64,000 nt of DNA. Origin: Acanthosoma haemorrhoidale (lineage: Eukaryota; Arthropoda; Insecta; Hemiptera; Acanthosomatidae). Below the pieces are notes generated by a model. That model had not been told where the DNA came from. It was given only the letters and a program-made list of their open reading frames with translations, and ran no database searches. This document shows, in pieces, positions 47,555-60,599 of this stretch. The position numbers and the translations under genes are program-made. Location: NCBI GenBank assembly GCA_930367205.1, contig OV884011.1, positions 42,855,754 through 42,919,753 on the forward strand. Reading direction: 5' to 3'. Position 1 is the first letter of the stretch; every line of letters starts with the position of its first letter.

Positions 47555-47765
47555 CTAGTTCCCCCCTCTCTTAAATAAGGTTTTTATTATTAAAATATGG
47601 AAACGTAGGCGCGTATTTTCTGGGCCGAGAAGAGGAGAACTACTATTTATTGGTGGTGAATAAGCTGGAACAACAGTATGTGTATGTATAAAGCTGTAAG
47701 AAGAATAGCGTACAATCAGATAAAAATAAAAATGCAAAAATAAAAGTATGAAAATATAGTATAGA

Positions 47766-48350
47766 TAATCAATCAAAAGTTCCTAAACTAGCAAGCGTCT
47801 GTCTGGATGGTGAGGAGTTGTTGGAATAGGAATGTTTGGAAGGTTCGTAAGGATGTGAGATAAAGGATATTAGGAGGTAGGGAACTCCAGAGGGTAGTGG
47901 ATCAAGCAAGGACTAAACTATCGTATGCCGCAGGTTTGTGGAAAATTAACATCAGATAGGGGTGATCTTGTGTTGCGGGAGTTGACTGAGACTTTGAACT
48001 CTAGACTTTGTAAACGAGTCTATGACGAGAATGGTTGGCTTAGTAAAGTAATAAACCGATGAAAAATTGTGCACGGAAAGAGGGGAAGAGCCACTGTAAC
48101 TCGGCTTAGAGGTAGGAGACATGGGATCGCCATCGCCGACGGCTCGGAAGGACTACAGGATGTTGGTTGAGAAAGCAGATCCAATATATTCATCAGGTGA
48201 AACTGAAATCAGAGGAATATCTCTGAGGAGGGATCACTAGGGCCGTCACGGAGGGACAGTTTTCGAAGGAGTTGCTTTTGGATTTGGAATCAGAAACAGA
48301 GGAGAAACAGGGCTTTATGAAAGTTCTTGAACTTCGCCCACCAGGCTATG
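47766..48350 (-). mobile_element. Decayed C-terminal end of a non-LTR reverse-transcriptase ORF
   Basis: On the minus strand a broken frame includes HPYLMLIFHKPAAYDSLVLA, a stop, then TLWSSLPPNILYLTSLRTF and a stop. The WNSLPP.I...SL..F pattern closes the RT ORF in CR1-, L2- and I-like elements. Upstream DNA to about 48350 is coding-like but full of stops. It is a different lineage from families A, B and J. Confidence 0.5.
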
Positions 48351-48964
48351 GTCTAGGGATGACTGATTGTCGATAATGTCACACAATCGATTGACCCCAT
48401 TCTATTGAGTTTGTACAATTCATAAGTTGATAAACCATCGAGTATCTTGGGGATATCAAAACAAACAACTCATTGCTGCTCATTGCTCCGCATTTAGATA
48501 AAACAGAAAACCTTTATTTCTCCATTTATTTCAATACCTATTGTAATGTTATATATTAAGTGTATGTATGTGTATGATAAATACTTGCATAAGTATATAC
48601 TTACGATAGTATAGACGGCGATATAAAAAGGGAAACCCTATTTATTATTAATAATTAAAGTAAAGTAGTAGAACTGCCGAATAAAGTAGTTCAACAGATA
48701 ATTTTGAAATTTGAAAAAAGTAGTTCAAACATTCACAGAAGTTAAAAGTATTCAAAATTATTTCATTCTAGGAACCAAAAGTTACTTTTCAAAAAAAATT
48801 GAATGTCAGCTTCCAATGAACTCAGACGGCTCCTGTTTTTGCTTATTGTCTCTCCGACTTCCAAGAAAAATCTTGAGCATGGGACCGAGGTTGCCTATAG
48901 CTGGTTGGGTAATTATTTTTCCAACGAGGATTGCTATCTTCAGTATTGATCTTGTTTCATAAGG
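48351..48964. other. AT-rich intergenic DNA, nothing recognised
   Basis: The frame at 48711-48962 is unidentified and overlaps the presumed C-terminal end of the hAT relic on the other strand. Confidence 0.35.
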
Positions 48965-49600
48965 TGCAAGGTGAGGATACCACCAACTTCCAGTAATTCT
49001 TGTATCTTTTTACCCGTAGAGGTCATTAGCAGTACAAGCCCAGTGGCATCTTCGAGGTGAAAACAATCGGTATTATCAGCGATGAAGTTGTATAATCCTG
49101 GCCCGAAATTTTCGTTGTCGCTCCCTTATGAAGTAAAGATATCGGATCTTTCAACACCAGCTGTAAAATATGACAATTGACTATTTTCCAATTTTGATTT
49201 GAAATTTCAATTAAGAGTGTGTCACATATTCCCACAATTTTTTCATTTATGAAAGAAATTGAATTCAATCTTGTCGGAACCTCTCGAACATGCTTTAATA
49301 TTTACAGAGAGTGCCGCGTTTGCTCACTCTTCTAAATGTCACAAGCGACACTGCTTGTTTTGAAAGTGGTCACAACATATTTGGCTTTAGTAATGATACT
49401 CCGAGTATCTCGTCCTTTTAGAGATTCATTGACAACTAACTGTAAATTGTGCGCAAAGCACGGTAGTTGTCTAATTTTCATATTACCAAAATCTGCTTTT
49501 GGCATAGTGAAAATTGTTCGCATAAACCATCGATTATTTAAAAAATAACCGCTGGTACACCGCAATCAATGAATCTACAATCGGCCACTCCAGCTCCATC
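48965..49600 (-). pseudogene. hAT-superfamily transposase remnant (middle part)
   Basis: One minus-strand frame with stops at 49332-49334 and a few codons further on reads LPCFAHNLQLVVNESLKG, IITKAKYVVTTFKTSSVACD, VREVPTRLNS, then ATTKISGQDYTTSSLIIPIV. The CFAH.L.L.V block, VPTRWNS-like block and SG.DY.T.S..IP.. block come in the order of ZBED-type hAT transposases. A frameshift near 49035 separates a further piece (TGLVLLMTSTGKKIQELL). The D-D-E catalytic set is not complete here, so the relic is inactive. Confidence 0.7.
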
Positions 49601-51695
49601 CTGGGGGGAAGTTACGCAGTGGACTCTGGACACAATGTAATTTTTATTTCTAAAATAAAATAAAATAAATGGGTTATGTACCTGGTTAATGCTCTTATGG
49701 TATATACTCTGTATCTGGGGTATGTATAAACGAAAACAAATTATGTATAAATTGAATAAACAGTTATAATATGAGTTTCATATACGATTGAAAATAAACA
49801 ACTTTTTTTAAAGATACGCCGTTTTATTTGATAATATTGTATCTTTAACAAAGTAAAACATTAATAGAAAAATCAATCGAACTGAAATCGACTGCAACGG
49901 TACAGAATAATCGATTTCTAATGTTGGTTCCTAAAACTTTATTGAATATGTAAACTTTCGTAAGCTAATGATTAGGTGTCGTCTTACAGGACAATATTCA
50001 CAAACTGTGAGTGCTCCGATTGTCTTTTTCTGTACGGTTTCTGTTGTAGGAATGCGCTTGCTGCACAGCGCCGAATAGCCGACCAGGTACGAAGCCACTC
50101 TACACTGTTAGGTTCCTTCAAGAAGCCACTACCTAAACTGCCACATCGTCCTCATGATGTTGAATTTTCAGAATTATCTTCTTAATTTAATACTTTACAT
50201 ATCCAATTATTACCACTGTTCAATGCACCTAATGCCCATATCAAGTTTTCCTAACTTACAATTGAAATGGCTCATCAAAAAAGCAATATGATCAAAGTTT
50301 CAAATACACCGTTAGAAAGCTCATGACGTCCTTAGCTTTTTTGGACGTTTGACGTTTTTAAAGGTTACGCTCTTGACTAGTAATGTTTTTTCTGTCTATA
50401 ATAGAAATTTTAGTCGGATGAAGTCAAACGAACTTAATCAAAGTCGTTTTTTAAGATGTAATGTGAGGGAAGAATGGTATAAAGGAGTTATTACTTGTTT
50501 TTCTAGTAGTTACTCGTTTTATAGGTCCCTAACGATATTTCGAGTTTTCAATTACACTTGTTCTTCAATTGAAATTAGAAGTGTTTGGCGTTTTATTACA
50601 GCTACCAGAATTCTTTTACAATAAAACATGCCTTTAATCTTATATTGTTTTTGTTTTTTGGAAATTAAAGTTTTTCAATAGTCGTAAACTTTTAAAAACA
50701 CGCAATGGGTTGCCATAGAATACCGAAATTGTTGGCTTTGGACTCCAATTTTGATTTACTTTAATACGAAAATCCAAACATTCAGTCTTAATAAAAGGGA
50801 ATGCAAAAATAAACCCATTCAGCTTGTATGTAGGAATTTTCTCGGGCATCCACATTATCCATAACTATCCAGTAGCATTAGAGAATTCAGAAGAAAATAG
50901 GCCCCTAAAAATATATCTTTAAGGCCATAAAATGCGCCAGTTTTAATGTATGTATTTTTTTTTTTTTTAAAAAGGGCTAACAATACTAAAATGTAAAGAA
51001 AAACAACAAAGAACATCCAATTGACATTCTAGATAAACCCAGCTTGATTTCTGTGACAGACGATCTAGTTTGTATTCAAGACGTTGAAAATTCACTGCTT
51101 ATTCTACTGAGTCAGTATAATTTTGACTCAAGCTTCTGACTTTTTTCAATGTCTTGATCAGTAATTTATTTTTACCTATAATAACATTTAGAGAGGGATG
51201 AAGTCAAGCGAGCCTAATGTGTAATTTTAATAATCGAAGGTTATCAATTATCAATAACTCTATGACTGATCACAGTAGAAACATCGTACGTACAAAACCA
51301 TACCCATCTCACTTACTTTCACGACTGAAGAACAATGTACAAAAACTTTCACGACAAACTGCATGAACACCCAAACCCACTCATATAAGGATTGTCTACC
51401 CCTGACTTACTTGGTCAACATCCAACGAAAACTGGAGTTTTTGAACTGCATACTTGTAAATTAATGACTAGAGCTGGGATATACGATATATGTACCACAA
51501 AAAGTATTTATTTTCATCAAAATATGTGACTAAAAATGATAAAAATGTAAAAGCAATTACTGGAAGTCCCGTGGTCAAACTTTTGTTTTTACATAATATA
51601 CTTTCTGTTTTACAACATTTATATACTTTTTGAATAGTTTTACTTCACAGTGCTTTGGTCAAGTATTGCTGCACCAGCATACTTTCCCGAGACAT
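49601..51695. other. AT-rich DNA between two hAT-like pieces, with a diverged repeat pair
   Basis: 50353-50440 and 51139-51225 are diverged copies of one sequence (shared core GGATGAAGTCAA.CGA.C.TAAT and CTATAATA). No gene is supported. The frames at 49976-50185 and 50349-50624 are unidentified. Confidence 0.4.
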
Positions 51696-52028
51696 CTATG
51701 AAATGCTGTTAATTTTTTGAAAGGGGAAATCGGTCAAAACTAAAGTACGGCACACTTTAAAGTACATATTTAAAGTAGAGTCACGTGATGTACATACAGT
51801 TAAAGATGCAGTAACGAAAGTATATTGAGGCATTGCCTGTCTTTCCTTATTGTCTTTGTGCGTTGATGTACCAAGATAATGAACAATTCGGAAACGTTGA
51901 GCAGTCAAAACTGGTTTATCACAGCACCAACAATATAAAATTCCCAAATCGCCATTAAATGTTTTGTCGAGAAATTCCTGAATGTACACGGCAACTAGGT
52001 CTCTTTTTTTCGTCGGCACTTTCGGCAT
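51696..52028 (-). pseudogene. N-terminal zinc-finger part of a hAT-like (CGGBP1-like) protein
   Basis: From ATG 52028 the frame reads MPKVPTKKRDLVAVYIQEF, then LYCWCCDKPVLTAQRFRIV, then HYLGTSTHKD. C-x2-C and H-x6-H make a BED-like zinc finger of the type at the start of some hAT transposases and CGGBP1-like proteins. A FKVCRTLVLTDFPFQKIN stretch matches the usual region after it. The 110 residues end at a stop where relatives continue, so this is a truncated copy. It may belong to the same element as the remnant at 49 kb, but the 2 kb in between is not recognisable. Confidence 0.55.
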
Positions 52029-53062
52029 CGTTCAACAACTTTTGACATTTTTCTCGTTTTTTTAATGAAATCACAATTTGAAGTGAAGAGATAGATCGAT
52101 AGAAATTGGAGGCAAGGAATTCCGTATATTAAACGAAACTAAACAATTCTTAGACTAGTTGTCCAAGAAATCCTGTTCCTAGAATCCGACACGCAGTTTA
52201 TCATCTCTAGTTTATTTATGACAAAAAATGTATTATGTGTAAAAATATGCAACATATATTGAATAAAATTAACCTTAATTTACTTAAAATGCCTCAGAAA
52301 GTATTATAATCGGTGGAACAGCAAATATTTTACTCTGGGTAAAATATCTAAATACATATAAGCAGAATATATATAAAAGCAGGCTCAAGCTTTTAATTTT
52401 AAAGGTTCATCTTCCTCCAAGAAATGGATCCAAAGAGAAATTTAGAATGGGAGATTCTCAATATTATTTGTTAAAATTTGACAAATGGATAAAAACTTTA
52501 CGCAAACAACATCCTCCAAAAATTTCAGAACCCGATTGTAAGAAATATGTTCCGACAAAAGAAGAGAAGGAACCTGCGATAGGTGCTAGAATAGCAAACG
52601 GTCAGCAATAATATTGACCCTGGGTATGCCAAGTTCCTAGACTAGTTTCTGCTGCTTACAAACAAGCGTAACTCCTCCAGCCGAGGAGGATATTATCAAC
52701 GAAAGTTAAGTTGGATGAAGTTAAGGTCTTGATTAAGTTAATTATAATATCAATGGAGCTCATGGTCAACCATGAATTTAGACATGAGTTGAAATATTGG
52801 TCAGTAGTACATATTGGATGATTGATAAATTCCCCTCTGAGATCAACTTAGAGGATCTTACTTCCATCCTTTAACTTTGCGTTAGTCGCATGTATTTTCC
52901 GGACACCGATAGTCACGTGCAACAGCAAAAGTTACTAATGGTTGGCCACAGAAAATATTTCTAATTCGTTGTTATTTTAAAAATAAAAATAATTGTATAA
53001 GAGTTTGCCAACATTTAACACGAAGATGGAAAAAATGTCACCACAAGCACCTCATTTTATTA
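52029..53062. other. AT-rich intergenic DNA, nothing recognised
   Basis: No supported gene or repeat. Confidence 0.4.
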
Positions 53063-53325
53063 GAAACCTTTTATTGAAATAAAATTAAAATCTGCTCTGA
53101 TTGGGCAATAACCTATTGTGATCAATGATCTCATTCATAGTATATTTATAGTTCCCCAATTCCTCCCTCATACATACAATATTTACAAATTCACTCAGCC
53201 CAGCGAGCTCCCATGGTATGCGACAACCATCACATTGGCATGTGACAAAGGAAGCAGTCTTGAGAAATTACCCACGTTCCTACATCAGCCACATCACCGG
53301 ATAAGGACCAGTGGAGGCCATGCAT
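53063..53325 (-). mobile_element. Jockey-type 3' tail (family J)
   Basis: The plus strand reads CTTTTATTGAAATAAAATTA, a GGGCAATAA block, CATACAATATTTACAAA and CCACATCACCGGATA...CCAGTGGAGGC. All of these match the complement of the complete J element's 3' UTR. It is diverged and lacks coding sequence. Confidence 0.75.
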
Positions 53326-53842
53326 CTCATAGGTGAAAATTATGATTTTAGAAAGAAGCAAGAAAAAATTATGCTGATCAATACCATGGCTAAAATTGAA
53401 AACACAGCTAAATCGTATTAAATTATAAAGGTTAAAAAAAAAAATAGCTGGAGGTAAAAAAAAATTTACTAACACAGGTTGCTAGTAATCCACAAGTGAA
53501 ATAAGCCTCTTCGATCAGGCAAAAACCAAGAGCACACTGGGTGAAGTGGAAAGGAAAGTTAAGAAGCTACCTAGAACATCCAAAACTCCCCAGCTTCGTG
53601 GAGCGGAGGAAAAGAACAGTGTTTATTTAGAACAGAAACATGCTGCTAACTGAAGGTTAACCCATCCCATACGAAAGTGCCAAATAAGCTACTAAGTATA
53701 TGTCGAAACGTTCCTACTAGTAAATTTGATGAAAATCTAGTTTAATCGGCCTAAGGAGATATCCCCAGAAATGCATCCTTTTTCATAGTTCCAGAGATTT
53801 TTATTAGTCAGAGGTTCGATGGTAAATTGTTGTTTAAAAAAA

Positions 53843-54920
<1,078 letters not shown>

Positions 54921-54928
54921 TATATAAG
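54921..54928 (+). promoter_or_regulatory. TATA box of gene B
   Basis: TATATAAG lies 43 bp before the ATG at 54964. The octamer is the same as at gene A, which supports a shared promoter design. Confidence 0.7.
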
Positions 54929-54963
54929 CCACCACCAACTACCTAACGTGGTGCTCCTCAACA

Positions 54964-57900
54964 ATGTCTTCAACGACGCAGGTATTCTTGTTCTGAATCA
55001 TATTGATTATCTATCACATATTGCACTAAAATATCATTTCATCACATTAATATTGTCCTTTCATGCACTTTATTATGAAAGTTATATCTTCCAATATTTT
55101 AAAAGTTATTGATGTAGTAACTAATTAACATTATAATGTAATAAGCAATATTTTTTCATTATAATTAATTGCATTGCACCTGACAAATTTTCTTTTAATA
55201 TAATTGTCCTAAAAAAATGTCCTAAATCATGATTATATTTAAGGTTTAAAATACAGAAACAATATGAACGTAATCGAAACCCACCCATCAAAAATAAATG
55301 TAATTTAAACCTTAAGAGAAGATCTTAATTTTTCTCTATTCCGAAATACATCAGTCATTTATCCTCGCATATATTTTCTTTAAATCTAAACCTCACACGT
55401 GACAAAAACAGCTTTTCATTTTCCAAGTCCAATTTTTACTTACCTTCAGCATCTTTAATAATTTCTAGCTTTCGACATAAATTTGGTTTATAATAAATTC
55501 CCCTGTCAATAAAATATTGACAAAAACAAATTATTGTACCGTAAATTCTTCTTCTTTTTTTTTTTTTTAATCAATGTGGACGGTTTTTGACTGGTTAAAT
55601 AATTAGGAGATGGCAAAGCAATCTTTCAAATTTCAATCAAAGCAAACCAAATTTTAAGAAACGTTAACCATGAAATGTACCCCTAACAACAAGCGAAACC
55701 TATTGGCGTTTAGTTTTCTATATTTCTCTTAAATATTGCTAGTATCGCCAAAGCATGTTGTTTTCCAGTTGTTGTTTTTTTGTTTTTTTTTATTTCGAGA
55801 ATAAATATGAAGCAAGCATTTATTAAGTGGTTTAAAACTCTTTATGAATTATTTAAGTTTTTCGGTGCTCACCTATACCATTTTGAACCATTTCCCTGTT
55901 TATTGGTTAGCGTAAATTCTTTTTAATCGTTCATCACTGAAATTGTCAATATTTCTTCAATAATATTGATTATTGTATCATGTTATGATTAGCGTTGTTA
56001 TTCCAACTGTTTGATCTATTTTCAAATTTTAATATTGATATCCTTTTTTAAAAAAAAGGGTCCAATTTCAATTTCAATGCTTGATGGTGTGATTGAGAAT
56101 TGTCTAATACCTGATGACTTCGGATTGAGTCTCTTAATTATTTTTTCCTCCCAAAGAATCCAAACGAGTCCGGTTATTCTGGAATTTTCATATGATGGTA
56201 GTCTCTGAATTGAAAAATTACCGAACCGATTTACTTTATATTTCACTATTTATAAAGTTTTTACAATGAGCAATTTTTCTTGAAAGATGCTGTGAAAATC
56301 ATGCTCCGATCATGGTATCCTAAGTCTATTATCGGCTAAACACCGGCTGTCAATTCCTTGACAAGTTAAACATTGAGAGATGTAAGAGTCTTGAGCCTTG
56401 AACTTTTCAATAACAAATTTAGGTACTTTTAAGGAATTCTTATAGGGTTTCGATTTTAATTTTGTTTTTTTTTTTTTGTTTAAATAATGTCACTTACTCG
56501 GCGTCTTGATTAATAGTGTGTAACATGTGTGTCCATGTCTAAGTGCGCATTTAGGGCATGAATTTCGCATGCATATTTTACAAGATGCTTGAGTGATGCT
56601 AAGAATGTAATTGACCCCATTAAGAATAATGATTGGTCAATTATTAATCTATTGTTTACTGATATAAAGTATCTAATGTCGAATTATGATCTCTACGTCC
56701 TGAGAATAAGTGCGTTTAGGAGCTTTAGTAACGAGTTTTTAGTTATACTATTACTCAAAAATGTTATGAAAATCGTTTTCTCAGTCTACGATAATTTTTA
56801 AAATTTATTCTCATGCAGTTATTTTCCTACTACCAAAACTAATAACTTCTTTTTCCGCAGATTTTGTTTACAATATTGTGCAGCGTGGTTCTGGCCAGAG
56901 GAGACGGACAGAGTGACACCGCAATTGGTAAGATCAAAGTCTTCAATACTTTTACCATCAGGGTATTGTGTGCATTGCACTTAACTAACAATCATGCTGT
57001 TACTGGTTCACCTAAAGCAATTAATCTATAAGGTATACCTCGGTATGGAACATCAGTTCCTACTTAAATGAGAAAAATTCTAGGTTTGATAGGAAAATAT
57101 TACTAATCACTACCGGCCATACGTGAACCGCAATTGAAGTTTCAAAATTGTTTTAACATTAAATTTTTTTATAAGGTATTGAACTCAAAAATAATCTCTG
57201 TCGTTAAATATTTAATAAGTTTTCTACCTCTCAGAAATAAAATTTTGGGGCAGATATTAGAAGTGCTAATGATAACAGAATAAGTTATTTTCAATATATC
57301 AAAAAAAAAAAATATTATTTCCTTTATTTTGAGCATATGGGGTGAAAAAATTTCAGAGTAAATAAACCTCAGTTAAACTATTAACAATCAGGGGATTAAT
57401 CCAGTTCAAAATCACTTTCTGCAAAAAAAAAAAAGTTAGGTTTTTTAGAGTTCAATAGATTTTTAAAAAAAAACAGGTAGCCACATGTTTTCACCCGTTT
57501 GTTTGTCTGTCTGTTCTAGTCTTAGTGAGAGGCTCGATCATGCTCAGAAATTAAATTTTACATAGAGGTATTATTTGACGAAAGGTAAAGTTATCAAATC
57601 AAGTCACACTACAAATTACACCAATCAAATCGAAGATTTCTACGTCGATTAACAATATGTAACTTTTGTTTTTTGTCTTTTTTCAAACTACTACCAATTG
57701 CGAAAATTCATTGAAACTCCCATTAACAACCTGTTCACAACTTTAATTCATCTAGTGTTTTGTTATGTTGTCCAGTCCATAGAATATAAAACGATAGTCC
57801 CAATGCTTCTAACAATAAAACCAGTCCCATGAAAAATAAGGAAGGATCATTTATAAATAAAAACTTTATATGAAATTTTACACAGTATCAAATCGATTCA

Positions 57901-60518
57901 CTTATTAATTAAAGGTAATATGTGTTGGAGCTCATGTGAACTTGAATTAAAACTCTCCTCGAAAGTGTAGGTAATTTTTTTCAATTTTGTAGGGTAACAG
58001 TCTTTGTTCTGTTGAAAATCTGATGTAAGAACTAAAATTAACATAACCTAATTTTCCCGGACAGCTTGTTGACATGGATGTGGGAAGGGTGGTGGAGAAA
58101 TAGTGTTAAACACCGGGTTAGTAAGGGGCTGTAACGATTCAAAAAACTCCGGTGGATGAACTTACCCACCGTTGACAAGCTACGCAAAGGTACAGGCGTT
58201 CTTTAGCCTCTAGAGCGAGGCATGTCTGCCACTTCTCACATTGTTCTGAAGATGTTGGAGATTTTGCATGTTTCCATAAAGTAAAACATCCAATAATAAA
58301 ATATAAATAAAAGGCATTTTATTAGTTGGGACTTGAGTGGACTGTAAGAAGAAGCCAATAAAATTCTGTTCTTTCAAGCCTCAACCGAACCCTCTACATT
58401 CGTTTCTGTAAAAAGTATTTAGCTGTGTGATGCATCACACAAATGATTATTTTCTGTAAAATTAACTTTCGTTCGTAATTAACTTTAAAGTTCGTAGGTC
58501 GGGAAGGTATAAATTATTACAGATAACCATTTTTTATTATAGGAGAGTACTTTCGGTTGATTTGAAATGTTTCCACTCTCAGGGGTTATTATCAAGATTC
58601 AATTTGATAGAATATGTATTTCACAATATAATTATTCTTAAAATAATTTTTTTTTTTTTTAATATACAACTCTTTATCGCAAAGACGCCAAATATTTTAA
58701 TGTAAAAGAGAGTGGAAGTAATCGAAGTGGAAGATTCGGTGCCAAGTATCTATCGCGAGCAAACAATGCAGAAGAAGTTAGAGCTCTTTAAAAGAAGTTG
58801 GGTACAGTCGGCCTTAAGAAGCCTCCATCAGTAAATAGTAATTAGCCCTCTTTCTCCTAACAACAGCCTCTATCAGATCTTCGGGTGGCTCCTATCTCTA
58901 TAATTGTCATTTAAATCACCATAAACCATCGCCAAGCAATGAAATTAAGTACGGCATTTCCCTCAATTGTTTGTCCACTCTCCGTTTAAACAATTAATTT
59001 TAACTGCCTATTTAACTAGCCTACGTCCTAAGAATTCTAATAAGAGCATAAAGAAATAAAAAATAAAGGTTTAGATAGTGGTACCTATCACACAGCCGAC
59101 GTTTGACACAAAATGGCCTAGGTGGTAATGCGTCTAAAAGAGTTCAAAACCTTGGAAACCCGGACTTGGCATTATTTTTTCTTTTCAACCTACGTATTAT
59201 GTTATGGAATGATTTAGAAAAATGAATTTTTGATTAAACAAAATGAATTTTCACAATTTAATTGCCAAGTCTGAAGGTACAAACTCTTCTTTAAAACAGA
59301 TACTAGCCCATTGTCGTTTTTATGTGTACGATAACCGTAAATGTCACATAAACCTGTGCTTTACGGTAGTCGTAAAAATGGTCCTGTCAATCTGATCCTG
59401 TATATGTTTTGATTTTACCAGCTACTCTCTTTACCTTTCAAGCATTTCTAGCACTCCTAATATCCCCCAAGCTTGGGAACTCATTAAAGAGGGTAGCTCA
59501 ACAATAATGCAAATGTATTCCAGAAAATGTTTCGGGAACCGACTTTAAAAATATCCATCGTTCCAGGAAATTTTTAGTGACTAAAAAGGTTTTCATATGT
59601 GTTTTCATCTATTTTATTTTTTCTTATTGAATAAGTGAGGACTGACTCATACATGATGGAAAAATTATAGCCTATAAAATGTAAGAAAAAAACCTATAAA
59701 TTAGAGTTGACACATAACCATCAATCATAGAGTAGTTGATTTTCATTATATTTTGTTCTGTTATAGCAAAGTCAACCGTAACAGACTACGGCAGTGACCC
59801 ATCAACAAGGAACACCCGGCAGTGGACAGGTTCTCAGCAGTCCAGTTGGCAAGGTGCCAGCGCTACAGGAGCTCAAGGATACTCCACTGGAGCTGCATGG
59901 CCGTACAGCCAGGGTCAGTATAACCCTTATGGGGCTAAGAACACCAGTCCTTACAACAACTACGCAGGCACCCTTGGCGATAACAGATACTCATATTCAG
60001 GGACAGCGTACGGTGCCAGTGGGGCATATAACCCAGCTTACGGGAAACAGTACAACAACGGTTACCAGGCACGGTTCGGGCAAGCTTACAATCCCTACGG
60101 AACTGCCGGAGCGTACAACAATCCGACCAACAAACCTTGGCAAGCAGGTTACGGACAGAGCGCTTTCGGTGGCAACAACGCTTATGGGGCCTACAACCCT
60201 TACGCCAACAGCGCTTACAAGTACAATGCAGGTGGCCTTAGTACAACGACTCCTAAGTACAACCCCTTTGGTACCTCTGGTTACTCTGCTGGATACAACC
60301 CATCAGCCTACACCGGTACCGGGTACGGTTCTACCGGTTACAACGGGATCGGATACGGAGGAACTACAGGAATCGGATACAACGCCAAGTACAACGCCGG
60401 GTACAAGACTCCTGGGACTTACGGGTACCAAGGGTACACCGGCACCGGATACCAACCTGGCTTAGCTTCGGCTGGTCAATGGAACCAATACAGTACCGGC
60501 ACTGGCTACTCCAAGTGA
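54964..60518 (+). CDS. Gene B: secreted Tyr/Asn/Gly-rich structural protein, 3 coding exons, 278 aa
   Basis: Coding exons by splice-site reading: 54964-54981, 56861-56927 and 59767-60518 (837 nt, in frame). Exon 1 encodes MSSTTQ and ends at GTATTC. Exon 2 begins after TTCCGCAG and supplies the hydrophobic core ILFTILCSVVLA (residues 7-18), so this is a signal peptide with cleavage likely after LA. Its donor is GTAAGA (phase 1). Exon 3 follows TTATAG. The mature chain is rich in Tyr, Asn, Gly, Ala and Thr with loose repeats such as YNPYG, AGYNPSAY and GTGYGSTGYNG, and ends GTGYSK. It has no cysteines beyond the signal peptide and no chitin-binding consensus. Tyrosine-rich secreted chains of this kind are often cross-linked in cuticle or silk. 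Family membership is inferred only from composition and gene structure. Confidence 0.82.
54982..56860 (+). other. Intron 1 of gene B
   Basis: This phase-0 intron splits the signal peptide at the same place as in gene A. It is AT-rich. No nested feature is recognised. Confidence 0.7.
56928..59766 (+). other. Intron 2 of gene B
   Basis: This phase-1 intron has donor GTAAGA and acceptor TTATAG (weak polypyrimidine, acceptable). It contains a minus-strand family B retroposon fragment (58043-58253) and a degenerate tRNA-like stretch near 59118-59160. Confidence 0.7.
58043..58253 (-). mobile_element. Jockey-type fragment (family B, copy 4) in gene B intron
   Basis: On the minus strand it aligns with family B from TTCAGAACA (matching TTCCAGAATG of copy 3) through GCAGACATGCCTC, the GTGGGTAAG and GGTGTTTAACACTA blocks, to CCGGGAAAATTAGG. 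It is strongly diverged, with gaps. Confidence 0.7.
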
Positions 60519-60585
60519 TTTTTTCCACTTTTTATTCGTGACATTGTGGATGAATGAATATTTTATAACTTCTTTTATAATACTT

Positions 60586-60595
60586 AATAAATAAA
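60586..60595 (+). terminator. Polyadenylation signals of gene B
   Basis: Two overlapping AATAAA hexamers lie about 70 bp after the stop codon, a spacing much like that in gene A. Confidence 0.75.
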
Positions 60596-60599
60596 AATT

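Noticed and set aside
59794..60465. 223-codon frame overlapping gene B exon 3
   Set aside because: It is an out-of-frame shadow of the repetitive gene B exon. It has no signal peptide or splice support.
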